From assembly GCF_004212635.1 (NCBI RefSeq), contig NZ_PSRT01000093.1, forward strand, positions 1 through 33,105: 33,105 bases of DNA, given 5' to 3'. Origin of the DNA: Bradyrhizobium genosp. SA-3 (GTDB lineage: Bacteria > Pseudomonadota > Alphaproteobacteria > Rhizobiales > Xanthobacteraceae). The translations under genes were made by a program, and so were the position numbers. The notes below the pieces were generated by a model. It had not been told where the DNA came from. It worked only from the letters and a program-made list of their open reading frames with translations, and searched no databases. The first letter of the stretch is position 1. Every line of letters starts with the position of its first letter. Below are positions 17,252 through 26,120 of the stretch, one piece after another.

Positions 17252-18793
17252 TCAGTCTGCCGCCAGGTAGACCACATTCCATGACGCCGGCTTGAGCCTC
17301 GCCTGCAACCTCCCGCGGTCAAAGGCCACGCTTTGCAAGGGCGCCGGCTTGACCTTGTCCGGCGTATTCTCGGTATTTGCTGCCATCAGATCATCGTGCC
17401 GGAGCTCGAGCCGCTCGTGAACTGTCAGGGGACCGAAGCTTCTAGCCTCGACGCTCACGTCCATCTCCTGCTTCAGATCACGATTGAGCAGAAAGAGCGA
17501 CAAGCCGCCGCCTTGTTCGGCGACTGCCGCTATTTTGAGATACGGCACGTCAGGCACTGGAAAGGTCTCGGCCGGTCTACCGTCAGGATTGTTGTGCGAC
17601 GCACAGTAAGCCTCCGACTCGACTTGTGCGCGCAAAATCCTGCCCCGACCAAAGCGGCTCATATGCGCAAAAGGAAAGAAGATGGTTTGGCGCCACGCAC
17701 CTGCGCCTGCCTTGGTCATGATCGGCGCGATGACGTTCACGAGTTGCGCCAGGCAGGCAACTTTCACCCGATCGGCGTGATTTAGCAGGGAAATGCAGGC
17801 GCCGCCGAAGGCGAGCGCGTCCTCCATCGTATAGATTTCCTCAAGGATGGGTGGTGCCACTGGCCAGCGGTCCACCACCGGGGCAACCTCGTTGCGCGTT
17901 CGATACCAGACGTTCCATTCGTCGAAGCTCAGCATAAGACGCTTTTTGGAGCGCCGCTTGGCCGCAACCGCATCAGCTAGGACGACGACCTCATCGATGA
18001 AGCTGTCCATCAGGTCGGTGCTCGCGAGAAACGATGCGGTGTCCTGACTGTAATTCTCGAGATAAGTATGGATTGAAATGTAGTCGACGTAATCGAAGGT
18101 GTGTTCGAGGACCGTTTCTTCCCATTGGCCAAAGCTAGGCATGTTGCGCAACGATGAGCCGCACGCCGCAAGCTCGATGGTAGGGTCCACCCACCGCATC
18201 ATCTTGGCCGCCTCTCTTGCAACTGCCCCGTAAGCGGCGGCGCTCTTTTGCTCTATCTGCCAGGGCCCGTCCATCTCATTGCCGAGGCACCACAGCTTGA
18301 TCCCATGGGGCGTCTGCCAGCCGTGCTTGCGGCGGAGCTCCGACCACGCAGTTCCCCCGGGATGGTTGCAGTATTCGACCAGATTGCGAGCAGCGTCGCC
18401 GCCGCGGGTCCCCAGATTGACGGCCATCATCGGCGCGACATCGGCGGCCCTGCACCAGTCCATGAATTCATTGGTGCCGAAGCTGTTCGGCTAGGTGCTG
18501 AACCAGGCCAAGTCGAGGCGCGCAGGCCTCGTCTCCAGTGGCCCAACGCCGTCCTCCCAATTGTATCCGGAGACAAAATTGCCGCCAGGATATCGAACGA
18601 GGGTCGGGCCGAGCTCCTTCACCAGCGCCAGCACGTCCTTCCGAAAACCTCTCTCGTCTGCGCTCGGATGGCCGGGCTCGTAGATGCCACCATAGACGCA
18701 TCGGCCCAGATGTTCGATGAAAGCACCAAACAGACGAGGGTCCGTGTGACCAATGGTGAAGTCGCGGTCGATCAGAACTTTGGCTTTTCTCAT
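17252..18793 (-). pseudogene. GH51 alpha-L-arabinofuranosidase broken by one stop codon
   Basis: Glycoside hydrolase family 51 enzymes release arabinose from plant cell-wall arabinans and arabinoxylans. The frame begins at ATG 18793 with FGAFIEHLGRCVYGGIYEP and runs 513 codons, a normal length. It contains the acid/base Glu173 in GNEMDG and the nucleophile Glu292 in DEWNVW. A single TAG at 18491-18493 (codon 101) interrupts it, where the family normally has Glu in a STEPN-type stretch; GAG to TAG is one base change. Everything downstream continues in the same frame without damage, so the loss is recent, or the stop is a sequencing error or is read through. Restart at Met111 would lose the first barrel strands. 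No signal peptide; a cytoplasmic enzyme is expected. Confidence 0.85.
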
Positions 18794-18939
18794 GTTCTTC
18801 TCGGGTGGCCTGAGGCTGATGACGGTTACGAAGGTGTGCGAAAGAAACGAATCAAGATTCGTGCCGTTTGCACGGAGAAAACTCCATTAAGCCGATCCGC
18901 ATCTAGGATTTGCGGAGCGCGAGCCTTCCGCGGCAGCGA

Positions 18940-19160
18940 CGTCGTGGACTGGAAAGAGCCTGCAAGGAAGTCGGATCTCCGACGACGATCCGCGTCGATC
19001 AGGGCAGCGAGTTCGGGTCGCGCAATCTTGACCTGCGGGCTTACCAGCGCGGCGTCTCGCCGGACTTCTCGCAGCGCGGCAAGCCAAACGACAATTGCTG
19101 GTCCGTTTTTACCTTGGCGGAGGCCCTGTCGCCGCAGGAAAAGTCAAACCAAGCAAATTA
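18940..19160 (+). pseudogene. IS3-family transposase remnant
   Basis: The plus frame gives CKEVGSPTTIRVDQGSEF and then LRAYQRGVSPDFSQRGKPNDN, which matches the integrase core of IS3-group transposases around the second catalytic Asp (DQGSEF). Immediately after PNDN an internal deletion removes the usual catalytic-Glu region, and the frame runs on to a stop near 19160. No inverted repeats are visible. It fills most of the gap between the GH51 gene and the groEL terminator. Confidence 0.65.
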
Positions 19161-19279
19161 GGTCTGGGCCCGACCGCCGCTCGTACGGATAGGCCAATGG
19201 TTGGCCTTTGGGGCTCTCGGCGCCGTCTGCCCATCCAGGCTCGCAAGGGCTATCGACGGTTGCAAGCTCGCCCGAAGCC

Positions 19280-19309
19280 AAAAAACCCTGGCATTCCTGC
19301 CAGGGTTTT
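19280..19309 (-). terminator. intrinsic terminator of groESL
   Basis: A 12-bp perfect stem (AAAACCCTGGCA / TGCCAGGGTTTT) with a 4-base loop. On the minus strand it is followed by a run of six T. It lies 30 bases past the groEL stop: a textbook Rho-independent terminator. Confidence 0.9.
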
Positions 19310-19338
19310 GCATGTCATCGACACTTTGAGAGGCTTGA

Positions 19339-20979
19339 TCAGAAGTCCATACCGCCCATGCCGGCGCCCGGAGGCATCGCAGGACCGGCCGTGGCCTTCT
19401 TCGGCAGCTCGGCAACCATCGCTTCCGTCGTGATCAGCAGCGCTGCCACCGAGGAGGCGTTCTGGACCGCGATGCGCACGACCTTGGTCGGGTCAATGAT
19501 GCCCTTGGAGACAAGGTTGCTGTACTCGCCTGTCTGCGCATCGAAGCCATAAGAGTACTGCTCGTTCTCGAGAACTTTGCCGACCACGATCGAACCGTCT
19601 TCACCGGCGTTGATCGCGATCTGGCGGGCTGGCCAGGACAGGGCCTTGCGCACGATCTCGACGCCGGTCTTCTGGTCGTCGTTCTTGGTGCGCAGGCCCT
19701 TGAGCTGCTCGGAGGCCCGGAGCAGGGCGACGCCGCCGCCCGGCAGGATGCCTTCCTCGACTGCCGCGCGGGTCGCGTGCATCGCGTCATCAACGCGATC
19801 CTTGCGCTCCTTTACCTCGACCTCGGTCGCGCCGCCGACGCGGATCACCGCGACGCCACCCGCGAGCTTGGCGAGACGCTCCTGGAGCTTCTCACGGTCA
19901 TAGTCCGAGGTGGTCTCCTCGATCTGCGCCTTGATCTGGGCCACGCGCGCGTCGATGTCGGCCTTCTTGCCGGCGCCGTTGACGATCGTGGTGTTCTCCT
20001 TATCGATCATCACCTTCTTGGCGCGACCGAGCATGTTGAGCGTGACGTTCTCGAGCTTGATGCCGAGATCTTCCGAGATCGCCTGGCCGCCGGTCAGGAT
20101 CGCGATGTCCTGCAGCATTGCCTTGCGACGATCGCCAAAGCCCGGAGCCTTAACGGCCGCGACCTTGAGGCCGCCGCGGAGGCGGTTCACGACCAGGGTC
20201 GCGAGGGCTTCGCCTTCGACGTCTTCAGCGACGATGACTAGCGGCTTGGCACTCTGCACCACGGCCTCGAGCAGCGGCAGCAGCTCGTTGAGCGAGGAGA
20301 GCTTCTTCTCGTTGATGAGAATGTAGGCGTCGTCCATCTCAACGCGCATCTTGTCGGCGTTGGTGACGAAGTAGGGCGAGATGTAGCCGCGGTCGAACTG
20401 CATGCCCTCGACGACGTCGAGCTCGGTCTCTAGCGACTTGGCCTCCTCGACCGTGATCACGCCCTCGTTGCCGACCTTCTTCACGGCGTCGGCGAGGAAC
20501 TTGCCGATCTCGGCATCGCCGTTGGCGGAAATGGTGCCGACCTGGGCGATCTCCTCGTTCGAAGTGACCTTCTTCGAGTTCTTCTGGAGATCCGCGACGA
20601 CGGCTTCGACCGCGAGGTCGATACCGCGCTTCAGGTCCATCGGGTTCATACCGGCGGCGACCGACTTGGCGCCTTCACGGACGATCGCGGCGGCCAGGAC
20701 GGTCGCTGTGGTGGTGCCGTCGCCGGCAGCATCCGCCGCCTTCGAAGCCACCTCGCGCACCATCTGGGCGCCCATGTTCTCGAACTTGTCCTCGAGCTCG
20801 ATGTCCTTGGCGACGGCAACGCCGTCCTTGGTGATGCGAGGCGCGCCGAACGACTTGTCGAGCACCACGTTGCGGCCCTTCGGACCGAGCGTAACCTGCA
20901 CGGCATTGGCGAGGATGTCGACACCGCGCAGCATGCGGTCTCGCGCGTCTACTCCGAATTTGACTTCTTTGGCTGACAT
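19339..20979 (-). CDS. groEL: chaperonin GroEL (60 kDa)
   Basis: Cytoplasmic ATP-driven chaperonin that folds proteins inside a double seven-membered ring capped by GroES. The 546 residues are full length. Seen: LGPKGRNVVLDKSFG near 31-45, the ATPase motif GDGTTT at 86-91 with catalytic Asp87, and a C-terminal Gly/Met tail (GAGMGGMDF). It follows groES by 83 bases on the same strand. Upstream of groES is a sigma-54 promoter with a NifA site, so this copy corresponds in regulation to groESL3 of Bradyrhizobium diazoefficiens, one of several groESL operons, co-expressed with nitrogen fixation genes and thought to help fold nitrogenase-related proteins. Assignment to the groESL3 class is inferred from the promoter. 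Confidence 0.97.
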   Translation of the reverse strand: MSAKEVKFGVDARDRMLRGVDILANAVQVTLGPKGRNVVLDKSFGAPRITKDGVAVAKDIELEDKFENMGAQMVREVASKAADAAGDGTTTATVLAAAIVREGAKSVAAGMNPMDLKRGIDLAVEAVVADLQKNSKKVTSNEEIAQVGTISANGDAEIGKFLADAVKKVGNEGVITVEEAKSLETELDVVEGMQFDRGYISPYFVTNADKMRVEMDDAYILINEKKLSSLNELLPLLEAVVQSAKPLVIVAEDVEGEALATLVVNRLRGGLKVAAVKAPGFGDRRKAMLQDIAILTGGQAISEDLGIKLENVTLNMLGRAKKVMIDKENTTIVNGAGKKADIDARVAQIKAQIEETTSDYDREKLQERLAKLAGGVAVIRVGGATEVEVKERKDRVDDAMHATRAAVEEGILPGGGVALLRASEQLKGLRTKNDDQKTGVEIVRKALSWPARQIAINAGEDGSIVVGKVLENEQYSYGFDAQTGEYSNLVSKGIIDPTKVVRIAVQNASSVAALLITTEAMVAELPKKATAGPAMPPGAGMGGMDF

Positions 20980-21062
20980 AAAGAATTCCCTCAGTTCTTA
21001 TTTTCTCATCCTTCAGCGCGCCCGATGGGCGCTCGTCAGGGGTGAGCTGTGCGAGCGCTGGG

Positions 21063-21377
21063 TTAGGCGGCTTTCTTCTTGGAAAACACATCGGTGAGAA
21101 CGCCCATGATGTCGCTCTCCTTCATGATCAACAGGTCCTGCCCGTCGATCTTGACCTCGGTGCCGGACCACTTGCCGAACAGCACGCGGTTGCCGACCTC
21201 GATGTCGATCGGAATCAGCTTGCCGGTCTCATCGCGGCCGCCCGGGCCAACTGCAATGACTTCGCCCTGCGAGGGCTTTTCCTTGGCTGTGTCCGGAATG
21301 ATGATGCCACCGGCGGTCTTCTCATCGGCGTCGATGCGCTTGACCACGACGCGGTCGTGAAGCGGACGGAAATTCAT
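21063..21377 (-). CDS. groES: co-chaperonin GroES (10 kDa)
   Basis: Lid of the GroEL chamber, 104 residues. The family start MNFRPLHDRVVVKR, the mobile loop around TAGGIIIPDTAKEKP, and GTEVKIDGQDLLIMKESDI are all present. The ATG at 21377 has AGGAG upstream. The open frame extends further back to 21710 but shows no family similarity there, and the promoter lies inside that extension, so the longer start is wrong. It is the first gene of the groES-groEL operon; the promoter is 60-80 bases upstream. Confidence 0.97.
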   Translation of the reverse strand: MNFRPLHDRVVVKRIDADEKTAGGIIIPDTAKEKPSQGEVIAVGPGGRDETGKLIPIDIEVGNRVLFGKWSGTEVKIDGQDLLIMKESDIMGVLTDVFSKKKAA

Positions 21378-21437
21378 ACAGGACTCCTGAGCGATTGAAC
21401 AAGTTGGAGATTGGCACATTGTGACCAGCCCAATTAT

Positions 21438-21454
21438 AGCAAGAGTCAGGCCAG
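21438..21454 (-). promoter_or_regulatory. sigma-54 (-24/-12) promoter of groESL
   Basis: The minus strand reads CTGGCCTGACTCTTGCT: TGGC and TTGCT with GG-N10-GC spacing. A TATAAT directly follows on the same strand (21432-21437), so a sigma-70-type promoter may overlap, but no good -35 is seen. It is 61 bases upstream of the groES start. Confidence 0.8.
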
Positions 21455-21557
21455 AAATGAGCTGAAGATCCATGCCTGCAGTTCTGTTGAATCGTTGCCT
21501 GGCCTGCGCGTGTCTTTGTCCGGAAGCAAACGCCCTTAGGTACACAGCCTGCCAAGC

Positions 21558-21573
21558 TGTTGCGAAAATGACA
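21558..21573. promoter_or_regulatory. NifA upstream activator site (TGT-N10-ACA) for groESL
   Basis: TGTTGCGAAAATGACA, an exact TGT-N10-ACA, lies 104 bases upstream of the -24 element. This matches the known NifA control of groESL3 in Bradyrhizobium. A separate palindrome GTTTCGTCGAAAC at 21578-21590 lies just beyond it. Confidence 0.75.
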
Positions 21574-21599
21574 TTGCGTTTCGTCGAAACACCCGGATT

Positions 21600-22415
21600 A
21601 AGCCTAGAGTTCCTTAACATTGCACCGGCGGCCGTTACACCGATCGAAGCGCCGCGTGTTTCGACGACGGCGGCCGGGCTGCACATGATTGCTTCGTCTG
21701 ACGGCAGCATCTAACAGCTGACGCCGCCGAAGCGTGCGGTGCACAAGACTCATCGAAGAGCGGCGCTCGATGAATCTGACGTAGCCGCGCATAATAACAA
21801 GTATGCCAACTATCTCGAAAACTCAGGCGATGTTTCCTGTAAAAGGCGGCGGCAAGAGAGGCCATCATCGGATTGTATCGAATTGTCGATGTCCAGCCGT
21901 GGCACGGTCGCTCAAAACCTGTTGCATTTACCCCGATCGTTCGTAGACCGATAGTGATCGAAGAGATCTGCGACGATCGGCGCGGAGCTTGCTTGCGCAG
22001 CAACTCTGCGTCGGAGCTTTGATCGCGTACGCTCTTCTCCGAAGGACAGATGATTCCGAGGAAGGGATCGCCCGGAGCTGCAAATTGCGTCAGCGAATCT
22101 GTGATGGCGACCGTCAGTCGGCAGAGCACATTTCGCGCAACTGTGATCGAGGTGATTGGCTATTGCCGCGCACGAGAGATCACTCTGCCCGGCACGCCCC
22201 AGGGAGAATAGCCGACAGGTGACATTCGAGCGAAGCCGATCTTTCCGCTGCCCCAAAAGGCGAACCGGAGACGACGATCTGGCTCACAGTTGGCGCATCT
22301 CCCGAGACTGGGTAGGGCAGTCGCTGCACCTCCCGGTCCGACAGGCTTTCCCTTTTGATGTCGATGGCATCCAAATAGCCGTCATGGATCAAGGGGACTG
22401 ACGGGCATATGAATT
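21600..22415. other. long gap between groESL and the noeI-like gene
   Basis: Several open frames exist on both strands, but none has a family motif or a convincing ribosome site. An RpoN-like TGGCTCACAGTTGGC at 22280-22294 keeps the GG-N10-GC spacing but has a poor -12 block and no NifA site. I could not confirm a nod box (ATC-N9-GAT repeats). The noeI-like gene should have its promoter here. Confidence 0.4.
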
Positions 22416-22435
22416 ATATACGTTGATATACGTTG
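22416..22435. repeat. tandem 10-bp repeat upstream of the noeI-like gene
   Basis: ATATACGTTG occurs twice head to tail without a gap. The spacing of one helical turn would suit paired protein binding. It ends about 64 bases before the chosen ATG and overlaps an alternative TTG start at 22433. Confidence 0.6.
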
Positions 22436-22498
22436 TACCGGCGCGTCTGCCGTGTGATTGCGGCTTCAAGGACGAAATTCACCCGATCTCCGCGCCAA

Positions 22499-23161
22499 AT
22501 GGAAAAAGCACCTGTGTCGTCTGTAGAAGTACACCAGCATATTGTCTCACTTCTTCAGAAGCCGAATCCCGTCATCCTGGATATCGGCTGCAATGACGGG
22601 ACCGATACGCAACAGTTTCTCAACCTGTGCCCGCAAGCTCAACTCTACTGCTTTGAGCCGGACCCCAGAGCGATCGAGCGCTTCAAGAAGAAGCTAGGCC
22701 CATCCCTCAATAGGGTGAAGCTGCTTGAAATCGCCATCAGTGATCGAAACGGGATGATCGACTTCCATCCAAGCAATGCAGATGGTGATGCGAAGGAATG
22801 GGACCTCTCCGGCTCAATACGCCGCCCGAAGAATCATCTTACCGAGTATGATTGGGTTCGGTTCGATCGCCCTGTCTCGGTTGAAACGCGGCGGCTGGAC
22901 GACTGGTGCAGCGAAGCCAAGCTGAATACGGTCGATTTCATCTGGATGGATGTCCAGGGAGCCGAAGCCGACGTTATCGCCGGCGGCATGCAGACCTTGA
23001 GCAACACGCGCTTCATCTACACGGAATATAGCGACCGCGAGCTCTACGAAGGGCAGTTGTCCCTGCAAGCCATTCTTGACCTGTTACCATCATTCGAAGT
23101 GGCGGCCCACTATCCCCGCGCAGTGGAGGGTGATGTATTGCTCAAAAATAAGCACTTCTAG
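22499..23161 (+). CDS. noeI: FkbM-family methyltransferase, probable Nod-factor fucose 2-O-methyltransferase
   Basis: SAM-dependent O-methyltransferase of the FkbM family, 220 residues from ATG 22499 (242 if a TTG at 22433 is used). Motif I is VILDIGCNDGTDTQQF at 25-40, then YCFEPDP (acidic end of strand 2) and VDFIWMDVQGAEADVI, which is the FkbM signature. The protein has no membrane segment. In Bradyrhizobium and Rhizobium NGR234, NoeI adds the 2-O-methyl group to fucose on the lipochito-oligosaccharide Nod factor. I assign noeI from the family, the length, and my memory that noeI lies beside groESL3 in B. diazoefficiens; the family alone would not prove the substrate. The gene diverges from groESL. 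Confidence 0.65.
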   Translation: MEKAPVSSVEVHQHIVSLLQKPNPVILDIGCNDGTDTQQFLNLCPQAQLYCFEPDPRAIERFKKKLGPSLNRVKLLEIAISDRNGMIDFHPSNADGDAKEWDLSGSIRRPKNHLTEYDWVRFDRPVSVETRRLDDWCSEAKLNTVDFIWMDVQGAEADVIAGGMQTLSNTRFIYTEYSDRELYEGQLSLQAILDLLPSFEVAAHYPRAVEGDVLLKNKHF

Positions 23162-23346
23162 TGGCTACTCATATCGAGCGCCTCATTCATCGATGGAAGA
23201 CCTGACCAGCGCGCTTATGCCGCCCAAAGCTGCACAACTCGTGATCATTAAGGCGAGGGGATATCGGTAGCCGAACGGGCACTCCGGTTTCCGGTTGCCA
23301 TTGCAGACCCCCGAGCGAGCACTAACGCTTTCGCTGGAGATCGGCC

Positions 23347-23561
23347 GATGACATTCGAGCGATCGAGACCCGCGCGATCGAGGTGATCCGCCACGCGGAT
23401 CACTTCACCGCGTCGCTGTTCCTCGGGCGCGGTCAATACCGCGTCGGCGGTCCACTGTTCTTGCAGCGATGCAAGCCGCTCGCGAGATCGAGCAAGACCC
23501 GGCGGCGCATAACCGCCGCGCGCTTGTGTACGCCATCGCGCCCTACGGTCACGCCACCTGA
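23347..23561 (+). pseudogene. decayed small conserved rhizobial gene
   Basis: One frame reads DIRAIETRAIEVIRHADHF and TASLFLGRGQYRVGGPLF; after about 23448 the sense continues in another frame as AMQAAREIEQDPAAHNRR and ALVYAIAPYGHAT before a stop. Together these look like one small protein of about 70 residues or more whose style I recognise from short hypothetical proteins in rhizobial genomes. A frameshift near 23450 and the lack of an intact start indicate decay. The rest of 23162-23703 contains no supported gene. Confidence 0.45.
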
Positions 23562-23703
23562 CCGCCGCGCTGATCGCAAAACTGCTTTCCCTCAAATCGT
23601 AAGGACGTCCGTTTTAGCCCGCACACTGAGGGTGAGCGTGGACCAATGACCGGTCTACCCCTGACAGCCGACGTGACGACGACTTAGTCGTTGTTCGGCT
23701 CGG

Positions 23704-23721
23704 GGCCGATTCCGTTGAAAA
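23704..23721 (+). repeat. left terminal inverted repeat of the IS
   Basis: GGCCGATTCCGTTGAAAA, an exact complement of 25221-25238. Identity stops at the outer base on both sides, which fixes the element's ends. Confidence 0.85.
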
Positions 23722-23785
23722 ATGCGGCTGTTGCGACGCAGAGATATCAGTGATTCAGTCTGTCTAATTGGCAGGACTGAAGATC

Positions 23786-25134
23786 ATGATGGGGCATCGG
23801 CAAGTCGAACAGACCGCGTTGTTCTATGAGTTCTCGCTCGAAAGACATATCCCGACTGATCACTTGCTGCGGTTGATTTGACAGGTTTGTCGATCTTGAA
23901 CGGGTCCGGCGGGACCTGGCGCCTTTCTACAGCAGCATCGGTCGGCCTTCGATCGATCCCGAGCTGATGATCCGGATGCTCCTGATCGGTTACTGCTTCG
24001 AGCATCCGATCGGAGCGGCGCCTGTGCGATGAGGTTCACCTCAATGTGGCCTACCGGTGTTTTGCCGGCTCGGTCTGGATGGGGCGGTGCCGGATCATTC
24101 GACATTCTGCAAGAACAGGCAGGGACGCTTCCGGCAGAGCGACCTCTTCCGTCGCGTGTTCGAGAGCGTGCTGCGCCGCTGCATCGAGGAACGACTGGTC
24201 GGCGGTGAGGGATTTGCAGTCGATGCGAGCCTAATCAAGGCCGATGCCAATCGGCAGAAGGGGATCGAAGGCGACAAGGTACTTCCGCCGGGGGCTACCA
24301 GCCGAGCAATCGTATCTGGCTGTCCTTGATGATGCCGCTTTCGGAGCCGCGACCGAGGTTACCCCGAAGTTCTTATCGCCTTCCGATCCGGCGGCGCGCT
24401 GGACGGGGGCGCACGGCGGCCAAGCGTTTTTCGCCTATTCGACGAACTATCTGGTCGACATCGAGAACGCGATCATCGTCGATGTTGAGGCAACGACGGC
24501 AATCCGGCAGGCGGAGGTATTGGCCGCCAAGCGCATGATTGAGCGCTGGCTGGAGCGGTTTGATCTCTATCCGAGCCGGATGCTCGATGACAGCGGCTAT
24601 CGCTCGGCCGAGATGCTCGCCTGGCTGGTCTATGAGCACGGGATCGAGCCGCATGTTACAGTGTTCGACAAGTCGGCCCGCACAGACGGGATCTTCTCGC
24701 GCGACGACCTCACCTATGACCATGCTGGGGACATCTATCGTTGCCCTGGCGGCAAAATTCTTACCACGACCGGAACGTTGGTGAATGATGGTGCCACCAT
24801 GCTTTACCTCGCCAGCAAGCGCGATTGTGATCGATGCGCATTGAAGCCCCGATGCTGCGCCAAGCAGGCTTCACGGAGAGTGCCCCGCTCGATCTACGAG
24901 GGCGCGCGCGACATGGCGAGCCAGATCGCGAGATCGTGGGAGGGAGGCACCTCGCGCCAGCTCCGCAAAAAAATCGAGATGTTGTTCGTGCACCTCAAGC
25001 GCATTCTCAAGCTCGACCGTTTGCGTTTACGAGGTCCAAACGGCGCGTGCGACGAGTTCATCCTCGCAGCCACCGCCCAAAACCTTCGAAAGATGGCCAA
25101 GCTGATCCCGATGCCCACCCCGACGCTCGCATAG
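23786..25134 (+). pseudogene. IS1182-type DDE transposase, multiply broken
   Basis: The start MMGHRQVEQTALFYEFSLE and the N-terminal SIDPELMIRMLLIGYCFEHP are typical of IS1182/IS5-like transposases with an N-terminal dimer domain. The first frame stops at 23879, then similarity continues in at least two other frames (GLDGAVPDHSTFCKNRQGRF, FAVDASLIKADANRQKG) and finally in a long frame 24244-25134 with the catalytic core (DDSGYRSAEML) and CxxCxxxxxCC-like cysteines (DRCALKPRCC). There are at least one in-frame stop and two frameshifts, so no working enzyme is made. The C-terminal half is nearly intact. Confidence 0.8.
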
Positions 25135-25220
25135 GTCAGTAGAGCAGTTCCGGCCACGTCGCGACGGAGCGCCGCTCGGCCGCTTCCGAGGCGGCGCCAT
25201 TACATGGCATTACTGCTCCC

Positions 25221-25238
25221 TTTTCAACGGAATCGGCC
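25221..25238 (-). repeat. right terminal inverted repeat of the IS
   Basis: TTTTCAACGGAATCGGCC, 18/18 complementary to the left end. Confidence 0.85.
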
Positions 25239-25605
25239 ATTTGCGGAAGTCGAGCACTGAAGTTTTTGAGCTTCAATCGCAGAGCTCACCGGCAGGCTTG
25301 ATCGGAACGGCAGCTAGCGCCGGCCTCCTTTGCAATGCTTACGCTGGGGAAGGAACTTCCCAAACCCTTGGGATCTTCCTGTTATGCACAACACTCCTCA
25401 CATATACCTTCGTTTGTGTTGACAATCTCAAAAAAAAGTTTGGGCGAGAGTCGCAAACCGAACCGACATTCCCGTTTCTCTTAACCCAAAGTCGGGTCGG
25501 GGCTAAATCAAGGCTCATCAAAAATCTTTCGAACACGGAGCGTGAGCTCTCGTGACGCAAGCGAGCGTTGCGAGGAATGCTTTCGCTTGAGAAAGGGAAT
25601 GTTGC
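25239..25605. other. gap upstream of the phasin gene
   Basis: An open frame 25241-25555 (TTG start, 104 codons) has one hydrophobic stretch (TLGIFLLCTTLLTYTFVCV) but starts immediately beside the IS end, lacks a ribosome site and matches nothing I know; it is left uncalled. TTGACA at 25419 could be a -35 box, without a clear -10. Confidence 0.35.
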
Positions 25606-26076
25606 GTGAGTGAAAGCGAAATGAAATTAACGCCGAACGGAACGAATGTTTTCGGGATGCCATGGTTGGATTTCTCGAAGGCCGCCTTGCCGGGCGCGGG
25701 GCGCGAGCTTGCCGAGCAAGGCCTCGCCCGTGCACGGGAAGGCTGCGAGAAGATCAAGGCCGCATCGGAAGAGATGACGGAGGTGCTGCGCGAGACCTAT
25801 TCGAGCAATGCGAGATGCACGACCGACTACGGGCTCAAGGTGTTCGAAATCTCAAACGCCAATGCCGCTTCTGCGCTCGATTTCTTCGTCCATCTGTTCG
25901 GCAGCAAGTCAGCGACCGATGTCTATACCTTGTCGGCGGCGCAAGCGCGCAAGGCGTTCGACACCGCCTCCGACCAGAACAAGGAATTGTGGGCGCTTGC
26001 CCAGAAGCTCGCGACGGAAACGGGTGAGCCGATCAGGAAGCACTTCACCAGGGTTCTCCACCAGGGCGGCGGCTAA
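25606..26076 (+). CDS. phasin family protein
   Basis: A small protein (156 residues) that coats polyhydroxybutyrate granules. The body, from about residue 30, is almost entirely amphipathic helix, with the phasin-type central part NANAASALDFFVHLFGSKSA and TDVYTLSAAQARKAFD, and the C-terminal DQNKELWALAQKLATETGEP. The GTG start at 25606 has GAAAGGGA about eight bases upstream; ATG 25621 is an alternative. No synthase or depolymerase gene is next to it. Bradyrhizobium bacteroids store polyhydroxybutyrate, which fits an island copy. Soluble, granule-associated. The family assignment is confident, but which of several paralogues it is cannot be told. Confidence 0.85.
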   Translation: MSESEMKLTPNGTNVFGMPWLDFSKAALPGAGRELAEQGLARAREGCEKIKAASEEMTEVLRETYSSNARCTTDYGLKVFEISNANAASALDFFVHLFGSKSATDVYTLSAAQARKAFDTASDQNKELWALAQKLATETGEPIRKHFTRVLHQGGG

Positions 26077-26120
26077 AAAAGCGCGCTCAGTTTCACATCC
26101 AGATTCGTTTGAGGAGGGAT

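Larger units (their letters stand above)
23704..25238 (+). mobile_element. degenerate IS1182-type insertion sequence
   Basis: An element of 1535 bp bounded by perfect 18-bp terminal inverted repeats (23704-23721 and 25221-25238). It contains one transposase gene in pieces. The flanking bases (TCGGCTCGG on the left, ATTTGCGG on the right) show no clear target duplication, so a neighbouring rearrangement or loss is possible. It cannot move by itself, but its intact ends could be used by a related transposase. Confidence 0.8.

Noticed and set aside
18853..18868. CGGCACGAATCTTGAT on the minus strand upstream of the GH51 gene
   Set aside because: The -12 dinucleotide is GA instead of the invariant GC, and there is no activator site.
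21063..21710. A 215-residue version of GroES
   Set aside because: The extra N-terminal part has no similarity to the family and contains the promoter; the normal start at 21377 has a ribosome site.
22280..22294. TGGCTCACAGTTGGC as a sigma-54 promoter for the noeI-like gene
   Set aside because: GG-N10-GC holds, but both blocks have mismatches and no TGT-N10-ACA was found upstream.
22369..22395. ATCCA...GGATC as part of a nod box before the noeI-like gene
   Set aside because: The ATC-N9-GAT spacing required for NodD boxes is not met.
25241..25555. 104-codon frame with one hydrophobic stretch
   Set aside because: TTG start touching the IS end, no ribosome site, no family resemblance.
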